A stretch of DNA of 64,000 nt from Hofstenia miamia. Taxonomy: Eukaryota > Xenacoelomorpha > Acoela. Below the pieces are notes generated by a model. The model was not told the DNA's origin and ran no database searches. It saw nothing but the letters and a program-made list of their open reading frames with translations. The DNA lies in NCBI GenBank assembly GCA_004352715.1, contig SCFE01000003.1, positions 987,565 to 1,051,564 on the forward strand, given 5' to 3'. Below, one piece after another: positions 34,504 to 48,568 of the stretch (the stretch's first letter is position 1; the number at the start of each line of letters is the position of its first letter). Both the position numbers and the translations under genes were made by a program.

Positions 34504-35182
34504 TAAAAATATGTGATGTTGTCATCCATCATATTCTTTTCGTAAGTCTAAGTTCTTTCATCATTTGAATGAATTCTCGTTTAAAGATGAATGTTAATTT
34601 GAAATGAAATTTTATAATCCAGGTGCATTTAAAGTCAACAAATTATATTTAACCGTATGATAAACTTCGCTTTTTAAACACTTGATTTCTTATTAGAGTA
34701 AACATGGATAACGCAAATGTTGACATTATACATACTATTTATAATTATACCAAAGATAGAGTTCATGAAAGCCAACATTTTCGTCCTCTGATTATATGGT
34801 CTATTTTTAAAAAGTCTCTGCGCATTTCAAGCGTCATTTTGTACGTGGCAACGCAATCAGCAATTCTCAAGTGCAATTACCTGAGATAAGAAAGCAAAAC
34901 TGTTTAACATTGCAAAGATCAACATGCCCATTCTTAATGTAACATCAAATATTTTGATGATCTTTGCAAGCATTGATTTCATTGCTTACAATGATCAAGG
35001 CCTAACTATAGTTTATTTTCATGAGCTAAATTCATTTCTATCATTAAAAATGTAATGGTAGACTATAGGCTAATTTCAGGAACGGATATCACAACGCGGT
35101 GCTCACACTAAAAAGCAAACGAGTGATTTTCTAGAATACATGATATGAGACTGACTGATCCGATACGAAACAAACTCTAGGA

Positions 35183-35649
35183 TAGAGGTCGACGGTAAAC
35201 CGAACCGAACTGAAACCGGGATTTTTACACAGACCGNNNNNNNNNNNNNNNNNNNNNNNNNNNNNNNNNNNNNNNNNNNNNNNNNNNNNACACAGACCGA
35301 AACCGAACCGACTCATTTTCACTAGCACGGTTTCAAACGGTTTTTAATGACTGGTAATTTTGCATTTCTTAGACAACGATTTAACCTTGGTTTCTGCTAT
35401 AATTTTGTAAACTTTAGGAGCACCATCCTGCTTTATGGAGAGAACTGGTGTTTCTGGTGTCAATGCTTCTTCTCTCATTAAGACTAAGAAAAACATGAAA
35501 TTAATATTTTAAAACCATAAGAAAATATAGCTTCGAAATTACATGTTTTCATTACAGAACAAAACCGAAACCGAATCGAAACCGCGGTTTTTGCCCCAAA
35601 ACCGATCCGAACCGAACCGAAGTTAAAATTTCAAAACCGTCGACCCTTA
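35183..35649. mobile_element. hAT-like miniature element with CCGAAC-rich arms, containing a 53 N gap and a candidate exon
   Basis: Termini TAGAGGTCGACGGT and, inverted, TAAGGGTCGACGGT match at 12 of 14 bases. The flanks ctctagga (35175-35182) and ctctagct (35650-35657) agree at 6 of 8, fitting a worn 8-bp target duplication. Both arms are dense in ACCGAAACCGAACCG. The middle (35386-35483) is quite different and reads as a coding exon. The ten bases acacagaccg sit on both sides of the N gap at 35237-35289, so its size is uncertain. Confidence 0.6.
35386..35483 (-). CDS. candidate upstream filamin exon (N-terminal extension, most 5')
   Basis: A 32-codon open stretch (core LTPETPVLSIKQDGAPKVYK) sits behind a strong pyrimidine-rich acceptor ending TTCTTAG and ends at a possible donor AAG|GTTAAA, phase 0. 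That fits the phase of the candidate exon at 31926-32004. Codons are much less AT-rich than the flanks. An in-frame ATG occurs two codons in (35478-35476), so this could also be a first coding exon. It lies between the two arms of a hAT-like element (35183-35649), so it may instead be a captured fragment or decayed element sequence. No known domain is recognised. Confidence 0.4.
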
Positions 35650-35657
35650 CTCTAGCT

Positions 35658-38600
35658 ACTCTAGGTTGTAAGCACAAAAGATCCAGTTTTGGTTATTAAT
35701 CTATTAGATCGACATTAATAAATGTTAAAAATAAGAGGATTTGGGGAAATGAGTGAAGAAAACTTTGTTTTGAAAACGTAAATATTAAGAACTTACTGTG
35801 AGAAAACGAAAAGCGATATGCGTTTTAACAATAGTTCACTCCCTATCTTGCGTTATCAACCACAGTGTCGCTCTCAGGTCAAATGGGAATAAACAGTCTG
35901 CAACGTTCCTCCACAATGTTTGATAGTGAATAACTTTATAAGGAATTACTAACGCAGGCCATTCTCACCATATTAGTTGAAGCAGAAATTTTTCACAGTG
36001 TTTTACGAAATATGTACGTAGGAGAAATTAAAGTTTATAGAAAACAACCTCCTACGCTCAATGTATACATTACCCCAAAATTGTTATCACTATACTATAT
36101 ATAATTACAGAAGAAACAACTTTGTATTTTTTAACTAAATTTAGATTTTTTCTCACGTGAAGTTATGGATATTGACTTCTCGAATAATAGCAAGGGCGTC
36201 TGAAATATTTACATTCTTTATGTAAATAATTCCAACGTACTTGTTAATACTGTTATAGGCTAAATTTCAAGTGATATACCATAAGAGCATTCTAAAACTA
36301 GTTCTATATGAAAGCTTAAAAGTTTTACTAAGTTTCAAATTTATTAAGCTAAGGAGGTCGTAAGCCTTCAAAAACAGGGCAATTTTAACACTAGAAATGC
36401 CATTATTCTCAGGATTCTTTTTCATAGAACCTTTCAAAATAGAACAATTATAAAAGAATGAAAAAAATTATACATGCAAATTCAAATAGATTATCCGTGT
36501 ATTTGGTGGTACATATACCCGCTGTTGTTCTTAATGAATGCATTCGCAAGTAAACAAAATTTCAATTTGAGTCAATTTTGACACATTCCCCAACACATGA
36601 AGTTTTCAGTTAGGACTTCTCGAACACAATGAAGAAAAAAATCTATAGAATTATTATCCAAACAATTCACTAGGTATTTTAAACAAAAGATCAGTAATAA
36701 AAGATCAAAGCATGTTTAACCAGTGTTCTTGGGATAACAATATTCAGATATAGGCCTAAGATATTAATTACTAAGAAATTGCTTTAGATATGTTAAGGAA
36801 TACATTACAAAATGTTTGTTTACAATTGTTTCTGCTTGGATAGCAACTGCATTTAAGTAAAAACATCTATATGCTTTCCAGTGTTTGTAGTAGTTAAGTG
36901 ACTAACAATGTTGACATGAGCAACTTTTCTGAATATCGAATATTTCATACAACGTCAGACAAATTAAATGGCAACTTGTTAGACTTCGAAATCTTCTAAG
37001 ACTAATATCATTAATATATTGACATCGCACAATGTTATCTTCTGATGCCAAATCATGGTAAATTTTATTTGACATTTTGAATTACTAATTAGGTAAACAC
37101 GCAATTTGAAACGCAAATTTCGCTATGTTTAATATGTCTACACCTGACTAAACACCTGCGTCTAGAATAAAATTGGAGTGGCCAAATATTCAATGTATTC
37201 ACAAAATTTCATGCCGTGCTGAATGATTGTTGCAAATGAGATGACAGTTTGATCGCATTATCAATGTTCTCAGTCCTATATGATAAACTAAAAATAGCTA
37301 TAGCTTCTACCATAGTTGGGCCGGGTTCGGCCAAAAATTTACGGCAGGGCCGACAAACAGGCCGGATATGAGTCAAACAATTAACAAATTTGAACTTTCC
37401 ATACACATTAAATGAACTGAAGATTAAACTTAAAATTATTTGTTGAAATATTTTTGGATTTTCAATATAGCATTTATTAACTATTATTTTTAATAAATAT
37501 ACATTTTCAAAACATCATGAAATGAAGTTATTATACCTATATATGTAGTAATGAATGTGATATGCAGGAACCTACCTCCTTATACATTTATTTCATATGC
37601 AAAAATTTGATAAAAATACACGATTACATTTACAAGCGAAATGGGCCGGGGATGGCAAGAGTCAGATGACACCATCCCATTTACAACTCTGGCTTCTATA
37701 TAGATAAAAAGGGTGATATATTGGAAATGCCATAATGATAGAGCAACTGATAAACCTTTTTTCATTATGCCTCATAAGATATTGAAATCTTAGTAAACGA
37801 AAACAATTTGTAATGATAGAGAGAACCCTGAAAATTTCAATTAGTATTTTCTAAGACACTGCAATCATCACTAAGCTTTAAAAAAGAACTATATGCTGTC
37901 CGAGAGTTAACTGCACATGTGACGATATATAAATATAATAATTTTATACATTAATTTTACTTCTTAGGAAAGTGTCCAATAAGAATACTCTAAAATTTAG
38001 TTAATAACTGTTTGGACTAAAAGGTTCGAACGGATTTTTTTGAAGCGGACTCACACATTAAATTGATGGAAATTAGATGCACGTTTCGTTCAGAATAGGA
38101 TATAGCGTGAAACAATTTCCATAACGAGTTAACAAATTAAAACAATTGTTTCTTATGAAGCATTTCCGTTATACTTATTGACTACACATCAACTGAAACA
38201 CGCTCAAGCAAGAAGTTTCAAATGGGTGGACGGTTGGATAAAATTTTGAGTTTAAAATAGACTACTAAAATAACAATGGAAAGAAAAAGTATAGAACGGT
38301 TGTATGAAAGAAGGAACAAATATATATCAGGAACATTTTATGTAAACCTAATAAAATATACTGTCTTTTTATATTCTATTCAATTTTTTTCATCTCAACC
38401 TACAGTATTATTAGCATATGCTTGGCATTTCAAATTATCCAATACATTCCTTTAAGCGAATGCCTAAATAATCAAATCAACAACAATTAGAAACCTTCAA
38501 TTGAAATATGATCTCAAGTCTAATTATTGTATAGTCTATTTACATAATTGTTCGTTTGAATTCAATTGCAATGAGAAATACTGTTTAGGTACATTGACTA

Positions 38601-41458
38601 CCCTAACTACAAGTTTCATCACTAAGGCTGACAAAGAAATTGTACTTCTCATTGGTTGAAAGCTTTAGTAAATGTAATGCTCCACAGCTTTTATCTGGCA
38701 TTGATGAACCTTCTTGCAAAAGCAGACTCAGCTTGTAAATTATAATATAGAGTAAAATTGATATGACGAATAACTATTCCACACGTGGCCATCCCTAATA
38801 TATGTCTCATTTGAAACACAAGTCTGTATTCCATGTTACAGCTTTAGGCTTACTTTTGCTTAATGGGCATAAGTGAGAGGAGGGGGAGCGATGCGCGACC
38901 TCAATAAGATAATTCCCATATTCATCCCTATTTTCAGAAAAAGGGCGAACTATATATAAGTTCATCCATCCGAACATTCAGAATTATCGAAATTTGAGCT
39001 ATGTTGCAGCTCATTATTGGACAAAACTCAAATGTTAGTTCACAATTTCTGTAAATATTGAGAAATAAGGCATATAGTATGGGGCACTACAATGCAGTTT
39101 TGCAAGGTCCTAATTTGTCTGAAAAGTAAAAGTACTTGACCCCATATAGCAGGGTCTAGTCTCTATAGAGTACCACTCAGTCAAATAGATACATGGAGTT
39201 TGAAAAATATTTTTTTAGATTATTTTAAAATTCTGAAGGATAATCTATCTGTCAAACAGCGTGACCTACAAAATATAGTACCAACCTTGGCTCAGTTTTG
39301 AAAATCGTAGACTTGAAAAAGAATTTTAAAATCGTCGTAAGTGATCCAGAGCACACGCTTAACATATAATACAGATATGGGTTAGAGGCGTGCCAAACAT
39401 GTGCAATTTGATTTGAAATGAGGCCAATATTACTATGCAATTGAAAATCTCACCGTATAATTGAAGCACATATATTGTTAAAGAATAACAAAGTTGTAGT
39501 TGTTGTCAACGAAATACCTGTTAAGAAAACTTGCTCCATTTTGCATATAATACTGCAATTGTTCTTCGATTAATTCTAACTAGCATTTAAGAGTGTCTGT
39601 GAACAAGTTTTCTGTGTCAAGGCTTTTAACTAAAATAAGACTTACAAATTCAGGGCGGATTCTATAAAACTGTGAAACGCAGAGTTAAAATGATACCCAC
39701 AAGCAAGTTCACAAGCATAAGGACATATTCACAAATGCATTGCTTTTATGTATGTATCGCACACATTTTCTACACAAATTAAATAGCTAAAAAATTAGTA
39801 CTGTTAAGGAATTTCGGATTTAGAAAAAAGAGGAGACACCTCTTTATCACGTACTGCTTTAAGAATTAGCATAGCTTTAATAGTTTTTGAGCTATAAGCA
39901 CCTAAAAATGATATGATTATGAAAAATATTAAGAAATCCTCAAGCAGTTTAAAGTTAAATACCCACGAGCAATATTTTCACGCTCAATTCCTTAACTGTT
40001 ACGTCTACATTAAATTGAAAAATAGCTGTAAACCTAGAAGTATCAACTAACAACTACATTATTTTTATTAAGGTTGCGGACTACTGATTTAGTAGCAAAA
40101 ATTTAATTCTTAACCACACTCAATATACATTTTAAACTCTTATTTTAATAGTTTCTCACGATTCCTGCACAATAGTGATATTGGTATGACCAATAATGAC
40201 CTAAAAGTTAAAAGTACCTACATGCATACAATAAAGATATACAACACAACATTCAAATTTAATAAGCAGACGAATGTATACTTGGTATGACAATAGAGCT
40301 CCACTGACAAATTTCAATGGTACATGTAAAGCAAAAAATTTTTAAGAAAGCCAATTTGATTTTAAAAAAATTTCTTATTCACGGTTTATATGTATTTGTC
40401 ACTATATTTCTCTATTAAACTTTAACAACTTATGTATGCTCTTATTTATTTTGTACATAATTTTTATTTATTTGTAACTTTCTTTTAGAAAGTAAAGTCT
40501 TTTAATAAAAAAATAATCAAAAGTGCAAAAAAGAGTTAGCAATAAACAACATGAGCGCACAACAAACATCTTAATAATTAATGTCTATGGAGATGTCAAC
40601 TAAATGTAACTGATGCTGCAGTTTTGCATTTTATAGGACAGGCGCTGTACTAGCATAGTTCATCACATGTTTGTGTTCAATAAGAGTTTTATATTTCGGT
40701 ATAGTTAAGCTTAGTAAACTACGATATTTGAATAATATGCTGCAAAAATATGGATATTGACAGGAAGAGTTTGATGGTAGTGAGAGAAATATCCGAAACT
40801 TAATTCCATATGTTTCTCATAGAACGTGCATATTTACATTAAATGACACTTTATTCAAGAAGTTATTTTAGATAACGATGCAACCCTGAACTAAATGAGA
40901 GACTCTAAGCAAGACTTGTGAACTATCTTGTTATCTGAAGAAGTATGTTTTGAAAATGTTTAGATTACTCATGAACTTCTTAACATAAGTAAGAAAACAC
41001 TGAATCCTAAAAATGGGCATTAGATCATTTGAGACATATTGCTGGTGAACTATGTGCATTTGAAATAATTCCTTGATAGGTCTATAAGTATATTAACTTG
41101 CCATTGACATAACATTATTCATGCAAAATACAAATATACTGTGAATTATGGGTCTAGAAAAACGGTACATGTATGTACCACCAAGCCTTAAAAGGTTAAT
41201 ATATTTTTGAAAAGAAACATTAGTCTGGAGTTAATGTCATTGAAATTTAAGCCTAAAAATTGTCAATCATGGTATGATACGTCGCGCAAATACCTATTAT
41301 CTATTAGAACTGATTGTAACATCATTTGTAAATGATTTCAATTTATACAACAAACCGTAGTTACTAGATTAGAATGCAAAGGTGATAGCAGACGACGATG
41401 ATAATGCACACGTTTTTTACTAACTGATGAGATCAGGAGTAATTGAACATGTGTGGAA
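35658..41458. other. AT-rich region with no gene seen
   Basis: All open frames are short and non-coding in character. A GC-richer patch at 37315-37375 (gggccgggttcggcc) is probably a miniature-element remnant. Confidence 0.65.
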
Positions 41459-41705
41459 ATTAGTGCTGGATCCGGTCCGCTTAATCCGGTCAGGGTAAAA
41501 CCGGATAAACCGGTCCGACCGATAAAAACCGGTTAGTCCGCAGGAGCCGGTTAATCAGGTTAATATCCGGTTAAGAAATTCTATCTCTGATTTTCAACAT
41601 TTATTGATTACAATGATTGCGGTACTAGAAAACAATAGAAATTGTATGAAAGGGTGCAAAGATTCCTATAGTAATTCTAGTCCTACTCTACGTTTTCACG
41701 TTTCG
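41459..41705 (+). repeat. dispersed repeat, copy 1 (TTAGTGCTGGATCCGG family)
   Basis: Starts with ttagtgctggatccggtcc, continues with CCGGTTAA-rich sequence and then unique-looking sequence (gattacaatgattgcgg). The reverse complement of 56045-56287 matches it throughout. A CCGGTTAA-rich patch at 41938-42000 may be its other end. Confidence 0.75.
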
Positions 41706-42009
41706 AATTAAATGTTGATAGACTACGATCATTCTCAATAATGCTTGCTTTATAATGTGAATAAAGGTAAATATAGCCTATTAAGAGACGAGAATATGCC
41801 GTAAAATTCCTTAAAATTGAAAAATGGGTAAGTGAGAAGAAGATATTATTGACGATATGATATTAAACATCAGTTCGATGTTAACACATAGTAATATGTA
41901 ACAGCATAGATGTATGTAACCAAGCCAGCGCTAATTTTTAAGGATCCGGTTAAAATCTTGTTAAGTTAAGAAGCAATATGGTCCGGTTAAAGTAGGTTGG
42001 GACACACAC

Positions 42010-45000
42010 CATTAGTGGAAAAGCATGATGTCAATCTTTGAAATGTCTTAATGGTTGAAAATGTTCAGCTCTATCATCTAAGAATCTTAATTTATATGCT
42101 TTCTTACCATAGAACCTTCTCTAAAACCAGAATATAAATTCCATTTTGGTAAATCATTCAACAATTATTTTTGAGATGCCGTCAACAATTAAAGCACTTG
42201 AGCCCTGTGTTGTGATGGAAGAGACCTAATTAGAGGCATGAAAACACGGGATCATTTGAATTGTTAAAAAGTATATATATATGCTATCCTAAAGAACAGT
42301 GGATTCATTATTTATTTTAGAAATAATAATGACAATTTGATAGCTTAGCAACGACAAGTATCAATTTTGAATCCAGATAACTCAAGAGTTCACGATTGGT
42401 TTAGGATATATGTCACATGTGTATACTCAAATACAACATATAACATTCTCTGAGCGAAAGAGCTGAAGACAATTATGTAGTGTTATTGAAAGAATAACGT
42501 GATCTTCATTATAATCAATCATTTCTTTCGAATGTGTAGACACAATTTATATGTATGTAAGTAAATTGGATCTAAAAAAATAGGAAATCATCTATGACAT
42601 CGTGACGGTCGCTATATATTAATTTTAAATTCTTGGAGTCGAATTCTACAAATTATTCAAAGGCTGAACATTTTCGTAGATAGAATCGAAGATGATGCAG
42701 GGTGAATGAGATCGGAACGAGATGGCATTGCAAAGTTTCATGCGTTTTGACATTCTCGATAGCTATTCTCAGGTCATAAGAACTGCTGAGCATTAAGTCT
42801 GTGCCAAAAAATACAAGATTGTTGGTTCTTAGTTTAGCCTTAAAAAGTTCGAATGATTAAAGTTGCATTATCCTGGATTTATGACAAGCATATATGCTAA
42901 CAATGTCCTATAATTACCAGCATTTAATTTTAATACTTTAAAATAAATACTCTCAGGCATTCTCTTATCAGAAATCACTAACAATTTATAATCAAAGCAT
43001 TATTGGTTCATTTAATGATTTTCAATTATCACTGTTCAAAGCCTTGCTAAAGCCTACGATAGAAAGCCTTCGAAATCCTTACAAACGTCATTGTTCAGTA
43101 CTATGAAGACAGATAATCACACAATATTCGGACCTAACATTATCATATAACACTTAAGATATTAAAATAAGAACAGGGAATTGAAGTTCTAATACTGAAG
43201 CGCCAACTGGGTTTGGTTAGCCATAAACTTTTGATTTGCTAATAGACAAAACTAAGGCAATTGAGTAAAGCAATTAAAATTATTCAATGCAAAAACACAC
43301 TATTCGCTTTAGTAAAACATACAATTAAATTCTTCAGGTTAACAAATCTGCGTTTCTCGACCAAATTTTACTATATGCAAATAGTGTTGTGAATAATGAA
43401 CTTACTCAAAAGAGTAATGGTTAGTTATAATTAAAAAAATGACATTTTTAAAGCAGGGACGTTGTGTGCATAGGTCAGAGTCCTCATTGGGACTATAAAA
43501 TTAAAATCTTCCCATGATTTCATGTGCGGGCATAGACGCACCAGTTGAAATACTGATAGTATGTCAGGCCCATTGACAATATTGTAATCAGAAAACGCTA
43601 TAAACAACCATTATATTTAAGAAAAAAAGAATTAGCAAAAGAATTATAAAAGAAAAAAATGCAAATTAAAAACATTCAGTTGAAAAATAAATTTACACTT
43701 ATAGTAATCTTGAAATTATTTCAAAGATGTCCACCGCTGTATATAATACAGAAATCATAAATAGCCTTCTTTATCACAATCTCAATAGACTGGTTATCAA
43801 TCGCAATTTATCTCGATTTTGTATAATTAGTCAAAATGGCAGTCTGATCTCTTTTCCTAATTTGCGTCAATTCCTCTGATAAATTGAGTGCACTTAAACG
43901 CATGAGGCGTGAAAACTATTATAAACAAATAGAAATTGATTTGGGAGAACATTATAATGCGACACAGATTTGGATACGTACTTAAATAAATTATAGGCAA
44001 GACTCCTAAAAATAAATGGGGATTCAAATAATTGACATCATCTAACATATAAGCGTTGTATCTGGGATGATTGGACTCGCCATAGCCATACCTGTTTTAT
44101 ACCAGATAATGACCAAAAATTACATGTAAACCCCCATATTTTAAGGGATACAACTTACAAGAAATAAATGTATATTTAATTGGATGATTATCAGTCCTTG
44201 TTTTTTCATCCCCTCAGATTCTTTGAATAATATTGAGAGAAGGAAACTTCATTAGCAGGAGTCCAAGTTAAATCAGCAGTTTCCATACACGAATTGCAGT
44301 GCCTAATGCATAGATTTTTATCATTGAGAGCTTAAACTTGTTCAAAAGAATAGTAAAATCTCACATTTGTAAGAAAAATGCAAAAATAAAGCCTGACATC
44401 GAGGATGGGATATGCATAATGTTCTTGTTAATTGCATTAGAGAAACAGTATTGAAAATTCCTTTTCAAAGCTGATGTTCTGCTAAACAATACAATCCAGC
44501 CAAGCCTAAACTATGGGGTTGGAAAAATATAGTTTTGGTTACCCACTATAGATTAATTTTAGATATTATTCTATTATGCTGGAAAAGGAACAGTTTCTGA
44601 AGCGATATCAAAGAACTATGGGGTGGAAGGAGGCATTGTGACAATGTTTTTAGAGTCGCATGACAGAATAGTATTTCTAGTCTAGGCACCATTTTGCCAA
44701 ACGTACTTTAGATGGCCAGTGCAAACTAAACAAGCAAAAATGATGAGGGAGAGTTTTCGGCTATTGTCCCAAAACAGTCATTTCCATTGTCAAATAGATG
44801 AACAAAAAATGTGTACTACTGACATCAACAGCATGTGGTGTAGATAAGCTCCAGAAAATTTTCGACACATAAAATGAAAAGACATTTTTTGTAATTACTC
44901 ATATTTTTTGAGAAATATCGAAAAAAACATACCGAAATGTGGGATACTTCTCGTACCAAATTAAAAACTAGGAAATTGCCCATTAAAATATTTGGGAATT

Positions 45001-46525
45001 GAAGAAGAAAAGCTTGCAAGTGCGATATCAAGCAGCAAATTCCCTTCTTTCAATCTTTGAAAAAGCTAGCAACTGATTAATTTAAACTAATCTTAACAAA
45101 CTATTATGAAATACCAAGTACTGAGACTGTTGATATTGCAATCCGCAAAAAACGCCAAGTGGTAAGTCGTCAATTTCCTGAGATAAGGTATTATAGTGCA
45201 GGTCGTTTACCTCGAGATGGGCAGTGGAGTTCTGCTCTGGTAAGTCGAGAATGATGTGTATTAAGTGCAAAGTTTTCTTTGTGTGAAGAACGGAGACTGT
45301 TGTTAAATAACAGCAAAATGTTCGATTTATGTGTATCAACCAGAGACAATTCCAAAACATTGTCGATGTTTATCCTCCTTTGTGCTTATAGTATTCACAC
45401 TATTATTTGTGTTATCAGAGATAGATTTAACCTTAGTTCGTTTCATTCGACTTTAATACTTTCTTTCAAAAACCTAAAGTTTCTCCCCATACGAACAAAA
45501 CTAAAAGGGGTTTTATGAGGCGAACTTCAATGGCGACGACTTGTAAGATATTAGAAACTGCAGCAAGACTAAAAATCACGCAAAATTCGCCCAAACTTGA
45601 ATAAAATGTAACTACTGTTCTACATTGTGTTCCCATTCCACAAATTGCATGTTCTACCATATTTACAATATATTCTCAGATTATTCAGATATGGATTTAA
45701 CAATCCAAAGTATGTAGCTTAGTTTTCAGTAAACTGAAAAACAACTTACTTAGCATAAAAATGTCTGTTGAATTTTTGAAATACCTTCTTCAAAAATTCC
45801 ATTAGACATTATTTTCACATATTCAGTTTTACAAATTTAAAAGACATTCTGTTGTGTTTTTTCCTAGCTTTCCACTAGTTTTGTATTTTTTTCTGTTTCA
45901 TTCATCTTCGTAAGAAAGTCAATAATGTCTAATGGCATTATAGTTAGATTTGCTTTAGATTGTTATGACCTATAACTACATGAATTACAAAGAATACCTT
46001 TGTTCTTCTTCTTTCTTTGTGCAATAATTGATGATGAGGACATGGTTATTGCAGATAGTATTTTGCACGGTGTAGATTTGAGTAAACAAAACGCCTATTG
46101 CATTATGAAATTCAAATACAAGCACATTTCCGCTCAAAGTATATTGATTAGGAGCCAAAGCCATTCCAGCATTAGAACTCCTGCTAAACTCCTTCATATT
46201 CTTACAGCACAATCTGAAATACAACTAATTCAAAAGATACGGATATTACTTCAGAGTGCTTAATTAATGAAAAAAATATATTTACGTTAATAAATTAAAT
46301 AAAAAATATTTTATTGCTATGGTTGGCACTCTTCAAAAAATTCAACATTTTGACTGCTTTATTTCGTTTCTCACAAATTTAAAAATTCTAAATATCTAAC
46401 ATTCATATAAGTTATTACTAATCTTATATGCCTATGTTCTAAGACAAACTGTTTTCCACATTTTCTCTAAGCCTATTATGAAATTTGGACACATCTATTG
46501 GTGAATGTGCGCGAAGTTAATGGTA
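42010..46525. other. AT-rich region with no convincing gene
   Basis: Only short open frames. A weak leucine-rich-repeat-like reading occurs near 45110-45260 on the minus strand. Confidence 0.6.
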
Positions 46526-46529
46526 GAAA

Positions 46530-46830
46530 TTTGCATTGCTGTGCGTGGTCTAAGTACGCTGGACGATTTTTTTTTCATTGAAAATTCCATTTTCAAAAAA
46601 TCTTAACTTCTCTCCATTCCAAATATTCAGATAATGAGGAGAAACAAAGCCAATGAGAGCAATAACTAACCTTTTTATGTAGGTAAACCACCCAAACCCA
46701 TTAAGGCACGCCTCCGCAAAGTCAAAAGTCATCAAGCGTAAATTCTCAAAATGCTTTCAAAATATGGAAAAAATCTGCCTTAACCCTAATCTGCCAAGGC
46801 TATTAAAAAATTAGGCAAGATCAATATTGC
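46530..46830 (-). repeat. dispersed repeat with mini-ORF, copy 1
   Basis: Aligns by eye with 52485-52790 in the same orientation (shared blocks include gagagcaa-aactaa and ttttatgtag). The minus strand reads MTFDFAEACLNGFGWFTYIK, followed by a possible donor AAAG|GTTAGT. The family is not recognised. Confidence 0.5.
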
Positions 46831-47012
46831 TGCATACCTCAATGGAATAGCGCCAGTCGCAATGACGTTCGAAAATGAAAAAAGACAATCCTCTATCTTG
46901 TGATGCCTTAATATTTTGGATGACTTTAATAGCTCCTGAATTATATGTCTTTAACATTTTTTCAAGAAATTACAAAACATTTAGAAAATTCCTAATCTGA
47001 AATGTTAAATAC

Positions 47013-47364
47013 AGTATTCCCTCGTTATTCACGGGGGCTACGTTCTTGATTCTCCCGCGAATAGCGAAAACCCGCGAATATTGGATGCAGTTTTTAAACG
47101 TCTATGTATGAGATTATATACGGTACTAAATGCTTCCCAAACACTTTCTAAAGACACTCTTACTCCTCAATATAGTAATAATGTAGTAATATTGCATGCA
47201 GTTATGTATTTCACTAATATAATAATGATAATGTAAGCACATTTTAATTTTGTACTGCAACAATATAAAAAGAAATGTAAGTACAAAGTACAGAGGACAG
47301 TAAGACCGCATAGCATAGTGATCCATAGTGTATTACTGCACCGCGAATAGGTGAGGGTATTCTG
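47013..47364. mobile_element. pogo/Tigger-like miniature element (352 bp)
   Basis: Left end CAGTATTCCCTCGTTATTCA and inverted right end CAGAATACCCTCACCTATTC share CAG-ATxCCCTC-TATTC-CGG. A TA dinucleotide flanks each side (47011-47012, 47365-47366), the target duplication of the pogo/Tc1 superfamily. CAGTATTCCCTCG plus CGCGAATA is typical of pogo-type ends in many animals. No transposase. Confidence 0.78.
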
Positions 47365-48568
47365 TAATTGCTAGACATCTATTTCAAACACTAGCCCCAG
47401 ACAAGTTAACAGACATAAACATAATTAAATAGAACAGCCGTTTCAAATATGAGTAAACATTGACACATTTACTCTGGTCTTAGTACCTGTCTTGGTGTAA
47501 GCCAATCGGATTGTACTGTACTGTGTCTAAGTCTGAACTGAATAGTAGTCTCAATTTTAATTTCTCGCCTTTTACCTGAAGTATGAGAAAGTACGTCTGA
47601 ATGATTGGTTAAAATAAGAAGTCGTTTAGATAAACATTTACAATTGACAACTGATGGTTTATCTTAATAGCGTGGAAAAGAGTCATGCCAATATACAAAA
47701 CACAAACACAATTTCAAAATAAGAACACGAGTTCTGAATGTAGTTCAGTCTTTGTGTTGTATAAGTACAATAAATGTGTCAAAACTATTAAAAAATACAG
47801 TAAATATAAATTTAAAGTACTAATGTTCAAAATAAGTATAAATCTGACGGTTGTATTCCATATGACTTTGTAAAATTTTCAGACGAAACTGTATCATCAA
47901 ATTTTTTTGGATCAACCATAATTTGACTAGGAATTGTATGCAGGCTTGCCATTGTGTGGGTTTTTTCATAAAACAACCAACACAACCTAAAAGCAAAAGA
48001 TAGTTGTGTCACACAACAGGCACAACAGAGTCATAAATGTATTTGTGGTGTCCATTAAGAAAGAGGCTCAAGGATTCCAAATGATTTGCAATTTTTTTTC
48101 CCAAAATCTTTCTAAATAACAAAATATAGCCCTATACTTGCAAAGCTAAAATATATCAAATATCTCATTTCAGTCTTCACTTTGTTTAATAATAATTAAT
48201 TTAATCCCACAGTTGAACAAGAGGTAGAGGTACGGGACTGAGACGCGCCCAAGAACTAGGGGAAATGTCACAAAACTTTTCATTAACCTGAAGGTCGACC
48301 AGAGTACGGAACCGGGTCTAAAAATGTTGAGTCATGCAGGTCTACCTTTTCAATATAATTAGAGTAAGCAAATATGATCTTAGGTAAGCCAATATGGTCA
48401 TTTAAAAGTATTGGATTCTAAAGTTGCTGCATAGTTGTAAAACGTGTCGAGGTGCGACATTGAATTCCTAATTGAAATAAGGACATTAATATTTCCTAAA
48501 TATTTAAAAGAAGTTCATATTTAAGTGAAGTTCAAATACACGTAAATGGTGTTTCGTGAATTTAAATG

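Larger units (their letters stand above)
32005..35182. other. AT-rich region upstream of filamin
   Basis: Contains a candidate first exon at 33050-33064 and the inverted-repeat element at 34118-34373. Otherwise no coding sequence is seen. Confidence 0.6.

Noticed and set aside
35131-35328. Minus-strand open frame including N residues
   Set aside because: Runs through the 53-base gap and the hAT-like arm; not coding.
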